Positions 1-7,783 of a DNA stretch of 13,467 nt are shown here, in pieces. The stretch is from Candidatus Bathyarchaeota archaeon (GTDB taxonomy: Archaea > Thermoproteota > Bathyarchaeia > 40CM-2-53-6 > RBG-13-38-9). The DNA lies in contig JAGTQO010000001.1 of the NCBI GenBank assembly GCA_018396565.1, positions 14,239-27,705 on the forward strand, in the 5' to 3' direction. Each line of letters starts with the position of its first letter. Positions within the stretch are counted from its first letter, which is position 1. The position numbers and the translations under genes were made by a program. Under the pieces are notes generated by a model. The model saw nothing but the letters and a program-made list of their open reading frames with translations. It was not told the origin of the DNA and searched no databases.

Positions 1-80
1 AAACTTGAGGCCATGGTTGACTCAACTGTTTCATGAACATAAAAATGTAAATTTTCGGCTTGTATATATGCTTGCACTTG

Positions 81-100
81 TAAAAAATAAATAAATATTA
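81..100 (+). promoter_or_regulatory. Probable TATA-box region of the pur operon
   Basis: This is an unbroken A/T run (taaaaaataaataaatatta) in a more mixed background. An archaeal TATA box here would place the transcription start near 115-125, just ahead of the purS Shine-Dalgarno at 134-139. No second promoter-like stretch is evident between the genes up to purM, so the box probably drives the whole purSQLFEM unit. The exact eight-base box cannot be fixed by eye. Confidence 0.5.
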
Positions 101-125
101 GCGGTATGTAAGCTTTTGCTAGATT

Positions 126-140
126 ACCCTGCCGAGGGGT
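126..140 (+). promoter_or_regulatory. Shine-Dalgarno of purS inside a short hairpin
   Basis: GAGGGG at 134-139 is a strong ribosome binding site. It lies 8 bases before an ACG codon at 148 but 29 bases before the first ATG at 169, so it argues for the upstream start. Bases 126-130 (ACCCT) can pair with 136-140 (GGGGT), giving four Watson-Crick pairs plus one G-U around a five-base loop. That hairpin would bury the site. The pairing is seen in the sequence; a regulatory role is inference. Confidence 0.5.
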
Positions 141-147
141 TAATAAT

Positions 148-414
148 ACGCCAAACTACAACATTGAAATGATAATTGAAAACAAGAAATTGGCAAGAGA
201 CCCTGAAGGTGAAACCATAGCCAAGGAACTCATAGAGAGAAGAGGCATATCAACTATAAAGAGTGTCAGGTCAGGTAAATACCTAAGGTTTCTGGTTGAA
301 GCAGGAAAAGAGGAAGAAGCTTTAAGACTCGTCGAAAAGATAGCCAACGAACTTCGAATATTCAATCCAGTCGTTCACATCTGCAATATACGTATCATGG
401 GTGAGAGCAGGTGA
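148..414 (+). CDS. purS: PurS, small subunit of phosphoribosylformylglycinamidine (FGAM) synthase
   Basis: PurS bridges PurQ and PurL in the three-part FGAM synthase (FGAR + Gln + ATP to FGAM), step four of purine synthesis in the cytoplasm. The family signature is clear: a first strand ending in DPEGETI, then near the C-terminus FNPVVH followed by the last strand. The length is 88 residues from ACG at 148 or 81 from ATG at 169; the family is about 80-85. Starting at 169 removes most of the first beta strand, whereas the codons from 148 read MPNYNIEMI if ACG initiates, and the only good Shine-Dalgarno sits 8 bases before it. No ATG, GTG or TTG lies in frame between the stop at 109-111 and 169. 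The stop overlaps the purQ GTG. Identity is secure; the start is unusual and could also reflect a base error. Confidence 0.85.
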   Translation, partial: TPNYNIEMIIENKKLARDPEGETIAKELIERRGISTIKSVRSGKYLRFLVEAGKEEEALRLVEKIANELRIFNPVVHICNIRIMGESR

Positions 415-1100
415 AGACGGCGGTCATACAGTTTCCAGGGTCCAACTGTGACTTAGATATCCTTCACGTCCTCAAAAACGTTCTCCACGTTGAAGCCGAG
501 CTGGTCTGGCATAGGGATTTTAAAGATTCAGAATTTGGAGCAGCGATCTTACCGGGAGGATTCTCATATGGCGATTATCTTAGAGCTGGAATAATCGCAG
601 CCCATAGCCCGGCGATAGAGCACATTAAGGAAATGGTGAGTGAAGGGAAACTTGTGATAGGTATCTGTAACGGTTTTCAAATCCTTGTAGAATCGGAGCT
701 GTTGCCTGGAGCTCTACTCATGAACCAATCAACATGTTTCATTTGTAAATGGGTGAAGGTCAGGGTTGAGACTGATGAAACACCGTTCACGAGACACATT
801 AAGAGGAGGACCGTTCTAAACATGCCAATAGCCCACGCTGAAGGAAGGTATGTAAATGATCCTGAAGGCCTAAAAGAACTTCATGAAAACGATCAAGTAA
901 TATTCAGGTATGTGAATCCTAGAGGTGAAGTATCTGAGGACAGTAATCCTAATGGGTCCATGGACTCCATAGCTGGTATATGTAACCCTGAAAGAAATGT
1001 TTTGGGTCTGATGCCTCATCCTGAACGAGCATCAGAACCTGTGTTAAGTCCATTCTCAGACAGCGACGGCCTGAAACTTCTCAGCATACTCAAAAGCTGA
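411..1100 (+). CDS. purQ: PurQ, glutaminase subunit of FGAM synthase
   Basis: A class I (triad) glutamine amidotransferase of 229 residues, the usual PurQ length. It hydrolyses glutamine and channels ammonia to PurL. Visible motifs are the N-terminal strand with FPGSNCD (8-14), the oxyanion segment PGGFSYGDYLRAG (48-60), the nucleophile Cys86 in GICNGFQIL, and the His203/Glu205 pair in PHPER. The start is GTG at 411, sharing GTGA with the purS stop and preceded by GGTGA at 400-404. The overlap suggests translational coupling and matched amounts of the subunits. purL follows after a 9-base gap. Confidence 0.96.
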   Translation: MKTAVIQFPGSNCDLDILHVLKNVLHVEAELVWHRDFKDSEFGAAILPGGFSYGDYLRAGIIAAHSPAIEHIKEMVSEGKLVIGICNGFQILVESELLPGALLMNQSTCFICKWVKVRVETDETPFTRHIKRRTVLNMPIAHAEGRYVNDPEGLKELHENDQVIFRYVNPRGEVSEDSNPNGSMDSIAGICNPERNVLGLMPHPERASEPVLSPFSDSDGLKLLSILKS

Positions 1101-1109
1101 GGGTTACCG

Positions 1110-3317
1110 ATGTTGGAATCAAGGGTCAATGTAAACTTGACGCCTGAGGAGATAGCTGAAGCAAAGAGGAGGTTAGGTAGAGAACCTAACGAGATAGAAT
1201 TAGGTATGATAGATGTTATGTGGTCTGAACACTGCTCATACAAGAGCAGCAAGAAGGTCTTGGAAATTCTTCCAAAGAGTGGTAGGCGTGTAGTTGTCGG
1301 TCCTGGATATGATTCTGGTGTAGTAGATATAGGCGATGGGGATGTGATTGCCTTCAAGGTTGAGAGTCATAATCACCCATCAGCAATAGATCCTTACAAC
1401 GGTTCCGCGACAGGTGTAGGTGGAATAATAAGAGATATTCTATGTATGAATTGCAGGCCGATAGCCCTCTTAGACTCTTTACGTTTCGGAAACCCCCAGA
1501 GCGCACATGCTAGGTGGCTCTTCAATAATGTCGTCAAGGGAATCGCCGACTACGGTAATCGAACAGGGATTCCAACCGTTGCAGGTGAAGTTGAATTTGA
1601 CGAGAGTTTCGAGGTCAACTGCTTGGTCAATGTGGCGTGTGTAGGTTTAGGCAGGATCAATGAACTTACCCTAGCCAGAATGGACAATCCAGGGGATATC
1701 GTAGTCTTAATGGGTGGAGATACTGGTCGAGATGGTATACATGGCGTAACCTTTGCCTCCAAAACAATTCGTGAAGACTCTGAACTTGAAAGGCCAGCAG
1801 TTCAAGTCGGTAATCCATTCATCAAGAAACTGGTCATAGAAGCTACACTTGAGGCCATGAGAACAGGCAAAGTTACGGCTGTCAAAGACTTGGGTGGTGG
1901 AGGATTGACATGCGCCCTCTCAGAAATGTCAAGTAAAGGAGGGACGGGCGTCGATGTTGAACTTACCAACATACACGTAAGGGAGGAGGGAATGACCCCA
2001 TATGAACTATTACTCTCAGAATCCCAAGAGAGGATGATATTCACAATCCTTCCTGAAAGCCAAGACGAAGTTTTAAGAGTCTTCAGGAAATGGGAGGTTC
2101 CATATTCGATCATAGGAAAAGTAACTGATACAGGTCGAATAGTAGCCAAGTACCGAGGAAGAATCGTTGTAGATATCCCATCAAAATTGTTGACGGAACC
2201 ACCTATGGCAAAGAGGAGGGCCAGGAAAATATCCATCATTACCAAGAAGCGAGCTTCGAAGCCACCGATCCCGATGGACTTTGCGAAGGTGATGCACCAT
2301 ATCCTGTCCAGTCCAAACATTGCAGATATGCATCCAGTGTACAGGCAATATGATCATGAAGTTGGGTTGAGAACTATACTTAAACCTGGGGACGCCGATG
2401 CCGCCGTTCTTCGAATAATTGGGAAGAACAAAGCTATTGCAGTTAAAATCGACTGTAACAGTTTGCACTGTTACCTTGACCCTTACGCAGGACATGCGGC
2501 GGCCGTTGCTGAGGCGGCTAGAAATGTTACTGCAACAGGTGCGAAACCAATAGCTGTTACTGACTGCTGCAACTTCGGAAACCCGGAGAAGCCTGAAGTT
2601 TACTGGCAATTCAAAGAAGCAATCAGAGGGATCACGTATATGCTCAAGGGTCTAGGCCTACCTTGTGTTGGCGGGAACGTCAGCTTCTACAACGAGGATG
2701 AGGAGAGTGGGAGGGCTGTCAAACCCACAACAACCATAGTTATGCTCGGTTTGATTGAGAGGCTGAGTTTAGTAACCAGCATGGCCTTAAAGGAGGTTGG
2801 GGAGTCAATAATTCTTTTGGGCAAGACGTATCCTGAGCTGGGAGGTTCAGAGTATTATAGGCTTATAGGCTTTGACGGCGGTAAGGTTCCGAAAGCAGTG
2901 GCCTCGAGAGAGAGGGCATCCATAAAAACCTTAGCTGAGGCTATCCGTAGGGGATACGTCACCGCAGCTCATGACTGTTCGAAAGGCGGATTGGCCGTAT
3001 CTCTTGCTGAGATGGCTATTAAGGGAGGCTTGGGGTTGAAAGTCGATTTGGCATATGTCCTCCACACACCGTCTATGAGAATAGATGAAATCTTGTTCTC
3101 TGAGTCTTCAGCCAGATTCATAGTGACAACATCTGAAGTAAACACTGCTAAGATACTTTCATTGGCTAGGCGGAGGGGGGTTCCAGCCTCTAAGATAGGG
3201 GAGGTCTCAGCTTCAAGTTACACTGTAGCAATGAATGGAAAAATACTGTTCGAATGTTCAGTAGAATCTTTAAGGGAATCTTGGCAGGATGCGATTCCAA
3301 GACTCATTGGAGGGTGA
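1110..3317 (+). CDS. purL: PurL, synthetase subunit of FGAM synthase (small type)
   Basis: This subunit performs the ATP-dependent amidation of FGAR to FGAM using ammonia from PurQ. At 735 residues it is the small PurL that needs separate PurS and PurQ, not the ~1300-residue fused form. It has two tandem AIRS-like halves. The first carries SEHCSYKSSKK (39-49), with His41 at the position of the catalytic His of bacterial small PurL, ESHNHPS (85-91), the TGVGGIIRDI loop (101-110), TGRDGIHG (205-212) and KDLGGGGLTCALSEM (259-273). The second half begins near residue 400 and includes GGNVSFYNE and a KGGLAVSLAEMA stretch. ATG at 1110 has GAGGG at 1099-1103. The end overlaps the purF translation start region. 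Confidence 0.97.
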   Translation: MLESRVNVNLTPEEIAEAKRRLGREPNEIELGMIDVMWSEHCSYKSSKKVLEILPKSGRRVVVGPGYDSGVVDIGDGDVIAFKVESHNHPSAIDPYNGSATGVGGIIRDILCMNCRPIALLDSLRFGNPQSAHARWLFNNVVKGIADYGNRTGIPTVAGEVEFDESFEVNCLVNVACVGLGRINELTLARMDNPGDIVVLMGGDTGRDGIHGVTFASKTIREDSELERPAVQVGNPFIKKLVIEATLEAMRTGKVTAVKDLGGGGLTCALSEMSSKGGTGVDVELTNIHVREEGMTPYELLLSESQERMIFTILPESQDEVLRVFRKWEVPYSIIGKVTDTGRIVAKYRGRIVVDIPSKLLTEPPMAKRRARKISIITKKRASKPPIPMDFAKVMHHILSSPNIADMHPVYRQYDHEVGLRTILKPGDADAAVLRIIGKNKAIAVKIDCNSLHCYLDPYAGHAAAVAEAARNVTATGAKPIAVTDCCNFGNPEKPEVYWQFKEAIRGITYMLKGLGLPCVGGNVSFYNEDEESGRAVKPTTTIVMLGLIERLSLVTSMALKEVGESIILLGKTYPELGGSEYYRLIGFDGGKVPKAVASRERASIKTLAEAIRRGYVTAAHDCSKGGLAVSLAEMAIKGGLGLKVDLAYVLHTPSMRIDEILFSESSARFIVTTSEVNTAKILSLARRRGVPASKIGEVSASSYTVAMNGKILFECSVESLRESWQDAIPRLIGG

Positions 3318-3325
3318 CATCTTTG
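3309..3325 (+). promoter_or_regulatory. Ribosome binding site that decides the purF start
   Basis: GGAGG at 3309-3313, within the last codons of purL, is 9 bases before TTG 3323. It directly abuts GTG 3314, leaving no spacer for that codon, and lies well downstream of the more distal ATG at 3254. This favours TTG 3323 as the purF start, just after the purL stop at 3315-3317. Confidence 0.6.
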
Positions 3326-4765
3326 GAATTCTATGAGAGGGAGAAGAAAGATTCATGTGGCGTTTTTGGAGTATGCAATCCTAAACATGACATTGTACAC
3401 AACATATATAATGGCCTAGTCTCCCTCCAACATAGAGGTCAGGAATCTGCAGGAATATCTACTGTTAAAAATAGGAGGATATATTCGAAGAGGGTTTGGG
3501 GCCTAGTATCTCAAAACTTGAAGCCGAAACTTTGGAGACTCCCAGGCCATATAGGGATAGGTCACGTAAGATATTCAACAACGGGATCATCCACCTTAGC
3601 CAATGCCCAACCTATGGTTCATAACGGTTTCTCCTTAGCACACAACGGAAACCTCGCCAACTATATCCAAATTAGGAGAATGATGGAGAGGGAAGGTTTC
3701 AGACTAACCGCCAACAGCGACGCTGAAGTTATGTTGAAGCTGTTTAGAAAGTATTATTGTGGGTGTGGGGACTACGTCGAAGCCTTCAGGGAACTATCCG
3801 GACAGGTCGAAGGTGGATATTCTCTTGTGATGCTGTCGAGAAACCATGAATTGATCGCGGCCAGAGATCCACTCGGTCTGAGACCGCTGTGTCAAGGAGT
3901 AGATCGAGATACTGTGGCATTCGCTTCAGAGAGTGTAGCCTTAGACTGTAACAACATGAAACTTATCGGTGACGTGAAACCAGGCTCGGTGGTTGTTGCG
4001 ACTGAGGATGGGTTTGAAACATATCAATATGTTCAATGTAACCGTAGGGCGCATTGCATGTTCGAGTTTGTATATTTCAGCCGTGTCGACTCGATACTTG
4101 AAGGCAGAAGCGTATATGATGTCAGGTTCAAACTTGGGGTGAACCTTGCCAAGACCTATGATGTGAAGCCGGATGTTGTGGTTCCTGTCCCAGACACATC
4201 TAGAACAGCAGCTGAAGGATATTCCAGCCAAACAGGGGTGCCTGTAGCTGAAGGTTTGATTAAGAACAGATACGTGCACAGGACCTTCATCATGCCAAAA
4301 CAAAAAGATAGAGAGTCTGCTATGAAGCTCAAACTAAACCCACTCAAATCCGTAATAAACGGAAGAAAAGTCCTAATAATAGACGATAGCATAGTCAGGG
4401 GAACAACAAGCAAAGCGATAATTCAAATGGTCAGGAAAGCAGGTGCAAGCAAAGTCTACATGATGAGTACATGTCCTCCTATAGTTTCACCTTGCTTCTA
4501 CGGCATAGACATAGCCACATATAGCGAGCTGATCGCCGCGAAGTCAACTGTAGAAGAGATCAAAACAAAGATCAACGCTGACATCTTGGGCTACCAGACA
4601 TTGGAAGGTCTCATCGACGCCATAGGCCTACCTGAAGAAGATCTCTGTTTAGGATGTTTAAAGGGCGAGTATCCTACACCATACGCCCAGAGAACCTTAG
4701 AGGCCTTAAAGGAAAAAGCCACTTTAGAAAAAGCAAGATTATGGGAGGTTGAAGCATTAGTATGA
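3323..4765 (+). CDS. purF: PurF, glutamine phosphoribosylpyrophosphate amidotransferase
   Basis: Catalyses the first committed purine step, PRPP + Gln to 5-phosphoribosylamine. With TTG 3323 as start it has 480 residues. The Ntn-hydrolase nucleophile is then Cys12 in DSCGVFG, preceded by 11 residues, the same propeptide length as the self-processing Bacillus subtilis enzyme. The glutaminase half shows QHRGQESAG, GIGHVRYSTTG and HNGNL. The phosphoribosyltransferase half has the PRPP loop VLIIDDSIVRGTTS (350-363). Cys245, Cys391, Cys442 and Cys445 match the four ligands of the [4Fe-4S] cluster in the B. subtilis class, so a cluster is expected. GTG 3314, overlapping the purL stop, is the main alternative start; the open frame reaches back to ATG 3254, which would add 23 residues before the propeptide. 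The stop overlaps purE by ATGA. Confidence 0.95.
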   Translation: MEFYEREKKDSCGVFGVCNPKHDIVHNIYNGLVSLQHRGQESAGISTVKNRRIYSKRVWGLVSQNLKPKLWRLPGHIGIGHVRYSTTGSSTLANAQPMVHNGFSLAHNGNLANYIQIRRMMEREGFRLTANSDAEVMLKLFRKYYCGCGDYVEAFRELSGQVEGGYSLVMLSRNHELIAARDPLGLRPLCQGVDRDTVAFASESVALDCNNMKLIGDVKPGSVVVATEDGFETYQYVQCNRRAHCMFEFVYFSRVDSILEGRSVYDVRFKLGVNLAKTYDVKPDVVVPVPDTSRTAAEGYSSQTGVPVAEGLIKNRYVHRTFIMPKQKDRESAMKLKLNPLKSVINGRKVLIIDDSIVRGTTSKAIIQMVRKAGASKVYMMSTCPPIVSPCFYGIDIATYSELIAAKSTVEEIKTKINADILGYQTLEGLIDAIGLPEEDLCLGCLKGEYPTPYAQRTLEALKEKATLEKARLWEVEALV

Positions 4766-5193
4766 ATAAAAGTAAATCCAAGCCAAGGAAACTAGTAGCG
4801 GTCATTATTGGAAGCGAGAGTGATATGCCTGTGGCAGAAAAAACAGTGAAAATCCTTGAGAATCTTAGAATACCATACGAACTAAAAACTCTCTCAGCAC
4901 ATAGGAGCCCAAAGGAGCTTGAGAAATATGTAGAGGCATCTGATGCCGCCATCTTCATAGCTATAGCTGGGCTGTCAGCCCAGTTGCCTGGGTTCATAGC
5001 TTCAAGAACGGATAAGCCGGTAATTGCTGTTCCTGTGGATGTTAAACTTGAAGGTTTAGACGCCCTCCTATCGAGCATGCAGATGCCTAAAGGAATTCCT
5101 GTCGCAACAGTTGGAATAGATAACGGTGAGAATGCAGCATATTTAGCTGCGAGGATTCTTTCACTCATTGAGACTTACCCAGTAGGCATGTAA
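4762..5193 (+). CDS. purE: PurE, 5-(carboxyamino)imidazole ribonucleotide mutase or AIR carboxylase
   Basis: Forms 4-carboxy-AIR. Class I features are GSESDMP (17-23), SAHRSP (45-50) and VQMP-type SMQMPKGIPVATV near 105-117. Two points are odd. The loop that reads AAHLPG in the class I and archaeal PurE sequences I recall reads SAQLPG here, with Gln74 where His is expected. The protein is 143 residues and stops just after the helix LAARILSL, so it lacks the C-terminal helix of the usual 155-170-residue enzymes. No purK is in the window, so the substrate (N5-CAIR, or AIR plus CO2) is open. ATG 4762 overlaps the purF stop by ATGA. Family assignment is secure; substrate class is inferred. Confidence 0.92.
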   Translation: MNKSKSKPRKLVAVIIGSESDMPVAEKTVKILENLRIPYELKTLSAHRSPKELEKYVEASDAAIFIAIAGLSAQLPGFIASRTDKPVIAVPVDVKLEGLDALLSSMQMPKGIPVATVGIDNGENAAYLAARILSLIETYPVGM

Positions 5194-5195
5194 AG

Positions 5196-6260
5196 TTGAG
5201 CTGGAACTATGCAAAGGCAGGGGTAGATAGAGAGAAGATCAGAGTAGGCCACAAGGCAATTGAGCATCTCATCCGAAACACATACAGGTTCAGGATGGGA
5301 AGATTTGGAGAGATTCTAGAAGGATTTGGCCATTACGCCTCCATCATAGACATAGGCGGAGGCATGGCGCTGGCGTTCCACTGCGATGGGTGTGGGACAA
5401 AAGTTTTGATTGCCCAACTCATGAACAAATTCGACACCATAGGCATAGATTGTGTAGCCATGTGTGTGAATGACATAATATGTGTAGGGGCTGAGCCGAT
5501 AGCCCTCATCGACTATTTGACGCTTGAAACTCCAGATGAAGAGTTGATATTTAACATTATGAAAGGTCTCGTTGAGGCGGCTGAGAAGACTAGGATTCCG
5601 ATAATCGGGGGCGAAACAGCAATTATGCCAGACGTTATAAAGGGCGCTGCCCCTGGAAAAGGGTTTGACTTAGCAGCCTCCTGCCTTGGCTTATCCGAGA
5701 AGAATAAGATAATCCTAGGAGGAAAGCTTGAACCTGGAGATGTAATAATAGGCATCGAGAGCAGCGGTCTACATAGCAACGGCTTCTCACTTGCAAGAAA
5801 GATTCTTCTTGAAGAAGCCAAACTCAAACTTGATGATAAGTATGATAGACTTGAGAAGACGCTTGGAGAGGAACTTCTTGAACCTACATACATATATCTC
5901 GACGCCGCACTCTTAACAATAAAGAGAGCAGAAGTTCATGCTCTAGCTCACATAACCGGAGGCGCTTTCACAAAACTCAGAAGGTTCGAATCCCATGCAA
6001 AGGTTGGCTTTCATATAGATACGATGCCTGAGCCTAAACCGATATTCAAACTTATACAGGAAATGGGGAGGGTCCCCGATGATGAAATGTATAAAACCTT
6101 CAACATGGGAATAGGCTTATGTGTGATGGCTCCGAAGAGAGCAGCTGACGATGTAATCTCATCATTTGAAGCTTCAGGCTTCCGAGCACATCATATTGGA
6201 AAGGTTGTTGAGGAACCTGGAGTTAGAATCAAAGTGAATGGAAGAACCGCACTTCTTTAA
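5196..6260 (+). CDS. purM: PurM, phosphoribosylformylglycinamidine cyclo-ligase (AIR synthetase)
   Basis: Closes the imidazole ring, FGAM + ATP to AIR, using the product of PurSQL. It has 354 residues, close to the family norm, and is related in fold to PurL. Motifs are YAKAGVD (5-11), DGCGTK (64-69), GIDCVAMCVND (83-93) and GGETAIMP (138-145), which together form the ATP and substrate site. The start is TTG 5196, two bases after the purE stop. An in-frame stop at 5169-5171 rules out a longer form, and no ATG or GTG precedes the YAKAGVD motif. The Shine-Dalgarno is weak, consistent with coupling to purE. This is the last gene of the pur unit. Confidence 0.95.
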   Translation: MSWNYAKAGVDREKIRVGHKAIEHLIRNTYRFRMGRFGEILEGFGHYASIIDIGGGMALAFHCDGCGTKVLIAQLMNKFDTIGIDCVAMCVNDIICVGAEPIALIDYLTLETPDEELIFNIMKGLVEAAEKTRIPIIGGETAIMPDVIKGAAPGKGFDLAASCLGLSEKNKIILGGKLEPGDVIIGIESSGLHSNGFSLARKILLEEAKLKLDDKYDRLEKTLGEELLEPTYIYLDAALLTIKRAEVHALAHITGGAFTKLRRFESHAKVGFHIDTMPEPKPIFKLIQEMGRVPDDEMYKTFNMGIGLCVMAPKRAADDVISSFEASGFRAHHIGKVVEEPGVRIKVNGRTALL

Positions 6261-6266
6261 GGTAGA

Positions 6267-6274
6267 TTTATATT
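6267..6274 (+). promoter_or_regulatory. Probable TATA box of the FAD dehydrogenase gene
   Basis: TTTATATT in the 55-base gap after purM. A start of transcription about 25-30 bases on (near 6296-6300) keeps the GAGGT ribosome site at 6302-6306 in the message. A second T/A stretch at 6277-6283 is an alternative. Confidence 0.4.
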
Positions 6275-6315
6275 GATTTTATACCGCCATTCTCTCGGCT
6301 CGAGGTATAGACATA

Positions 6316-7698
6316 TTGAGTTATGATGTCATAATAGTTGGATGCGGCCCAGCAGGGATCTTTTCAGCCATAGAACTTGTCAAGAACATAGATCTAAGTA
6401 TATTGATGCTCGACATGGGGCCACAGCTGGAGGAACGTCGATGTTCAGCTGAACGTGGACCAGGCTGTGTAAGATGTAATCCATGTTACCTCCTAACAGG
6501 TTGGGGTGGCTCAGGCGCCTTCAGCGATGGTAAACTGACACTCTCAACAGAGGTTGGGGGCTGGCTTGACGAATACATAAAGATCGATGAGTTAAACAGA
6601 CTAATAGAATATGTAGATGGTATCTATGTGAAGTTTGGGGCTCCAAGACAACTTTATGGAACAGACATAGGCAAGATAGAAGAGATAGAGAGGAAGGCTG
6701 CACTTGCAGGCCTGAAACTTATACCATCCCGAATAAGACATCTTGGAACAGAGAATTGCAGTCGTATCCTAAGCGCCGCCAAACAATTCTTGCAGAGGAG
6801 GGTTGAGATCCGAACATCAACAGAAGTCAAGAGTCTACTGGTTGAGAACGGTCAGGTGAAGGGTGTTGAGACCAAGGGTGGAGAGAAACTGAAAAGTAAA
6901 TATGTTGTTGTAGCTCCTGGTAGGGTTGGAGCTGAATGGTTAACTTCTGAAGCTCAGGTCAACGGTTTAAAGACCCTGACAAATCCGGTCGACCTAGGCG
7001 TCCGTGTCGAAGTTCCTGCACCTGTCCTGGCAGAGTTGACTGAGACCCTCTATGAACCGAAATTCATCTATTACTCAAGATCATTCGACGACATGGTCAG
7101 AACATTCTGCATGAACCCTTCGGGAGAGGTTATAACCGAATCTTACAACGACATTGTAACCGTCAATGGACAAAGCTACGCTGAGAAGAAGACTGGCAAT
7201 ACAAACTTCGCTGTTCTGGTAAGCACCAAATTTACAGAGCCATTCAAGGAACCCATCGCCTATGGTAAATACATAGCGAGGCTTGCAAACCTCTTGGGAG
7301 GAGGAATTCTTGTTCAGAGATTAGGAGACCTTGAAGCTGGTAGAAGATCCACGGAGGCAAGATTGGCTAGAAACCTAGTTATTCCAACATTGAAATTTGC
7401 AACTCCAGGGGACCTCAGCTTCATTCTTCCTTACCGCTACTTGGAAGACATAAAGGAGATGCTTCAGGCCATGGATAAGGTTGCTCCTGGAGTATACTCG
7501 AAACATACTCTGTTGTATGGTGTCGAGGTCAAATTCTATTCTTCGAGACTCGAGTTGAATAATAATTTTGAAACCAAGATCAAGAATCTCTTCGCTATAG
7601 GGGATGGGGCGGGAATTACTAGGGGGCTGATTCAGGCTTCAGTTTCAGGCGTCGTCGCTGCAAGGGAGATTGAGAGGAGAGAGAGATGCAAACAATGA
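6316..7698 (+). CDS. FAD-dependent dehydrogenase, COG2509-like
   Basis: A 460-residue flavoprotein. The N-terminus has a Rossmann dinucleotide loop (VGCGPAGIF, 8-16) and the C-terminus the second FAD contact GDGAG (429-433) followed by TRGLIQASVSG. Between them is WGGSGAFSDGKL (63-74), the signature I associate with COG2509 'uncharacterised FAD-dependent dehydrogenases'. Cys43, Cys51, Cys54 and Cys57 (C-x7-C-x2-C-x2-C) lie just before it and could bind a metal or Fe-S centre; that is inference. No signal peptide or membrane segment is seen, so it is cytoplasmic. The start is TTG 6316 with GAGGT at 6302-6306, 9 bases away. It follows purM but has its own promoter-like box, so a purine role is not shown. 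Substrate unknown. Confidence 0.85.
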   Translation: MSYDVIIVGCGPAGIFSAIELVKNIDLSILMLDMGPQLEERRCSAERGPGCVRCNPCYLLTGWGGSGAFSDGKLTLSTEVGGWLDEYIKIDELNRLIEYVDGIYVKFGAPRQLYGTDIGKIEEIERKAALAGLKLIPSRIRHLGTENCSRILSAAKQFLQRRVEIRTSTEVKSLLVENGQVKGVETKGGEKLKSKYVVVAPGRVGAEWLTSEAQVNGLKTLTNPVDLGVRVEVPAPVLAELTETLYEPKFIYYSRSFDDMVRTFCMNPSGEVITESYNDIVTVNGQSYAEKKTGNTNFAVLVSTKFTEPFKEPIAYGKYIARLANLLGGGILVQRLGDLEAGRRSTEARLARNLVIPTLKFATPGDLSFILPYRYLEDIKEMLQAMDKVAPGVYSKHTLLYGVEVKFYSSRLELNNNFETKIKNLFAIGDGAGITRGLIQASVSGVVAAREIERRERCKQ

Positions 7699-7725
7699 AT
7701 GTGGCAGATGGTGGGGCGGGCGGGA

Positions 7726-7748
7726 TTCTCATGCATTTAGGGGTGCAT
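7726..7748 (-). other. T-loop intron of tRNA-Pro, position 59/60, 23 bases
   Basis: The flanks form a textbook bulge-helix-bulge. Exon TTCA (54-57) pairs with intron TGAG as the 4-bp central helix. The bulges are AA|A at the 5' site and AA|T at the 3' site. Intron TGCA pairs with a second TGCA as the outer helix around an eight-base loop. This geometry fixes both cut sites for the archaeal splicing endonuclease. Confidence 0.88.
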
Positions 7749-7770
7749 TTTGAACCCGCGATCTCCGGCT

Positions 7771-7783
7771 CTCTCTACAATGA
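7771..7783 (-). other. Anticodon-loop intron of tRNA-Pro, position 37/38, 13 bases
   Basis: The intron is TCATTGTAGAGAG on the minus strand. Exon CTC (32-34) can pair with intron GAG, but position 35 faces A and the intron is too short for an outer helix, so this is a relaxed splice motif. Position 37/38 is inferred from the standard site and from the loop it restores. Confidence 0.75.

Noticed and set aside
16..26. GTTGA-C-TCAAC palindrome upstream of the pur operon, considered as an operator.
   Set aside because: Five-base arms, far upstream of the likely TATA box; expected by chance at this length.
1..36. Frame 1 reads 11 codons (KLEAMVDSTVS) to a stop, as if the tail of an upstream gene.
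   Set aside because: Too short to assign; another frame is also open to 94, so nothing favours this one.
1..50. On the minus strand an ATG near 38-40 (MFMKQLSQPW...) is open to the window edge, with a TATATA about 25 bases upstream.
   Set aside because: Only about a dozen codons are visible and no family is recognisable; a divergent leaderless gene is possible but unsupported.
1802..2609. Long minus-strand open frames inside purL (172 and 142 codons).
   Set aside because: They are antisense shadows of a well-supported gene and show no domain-like sequence.
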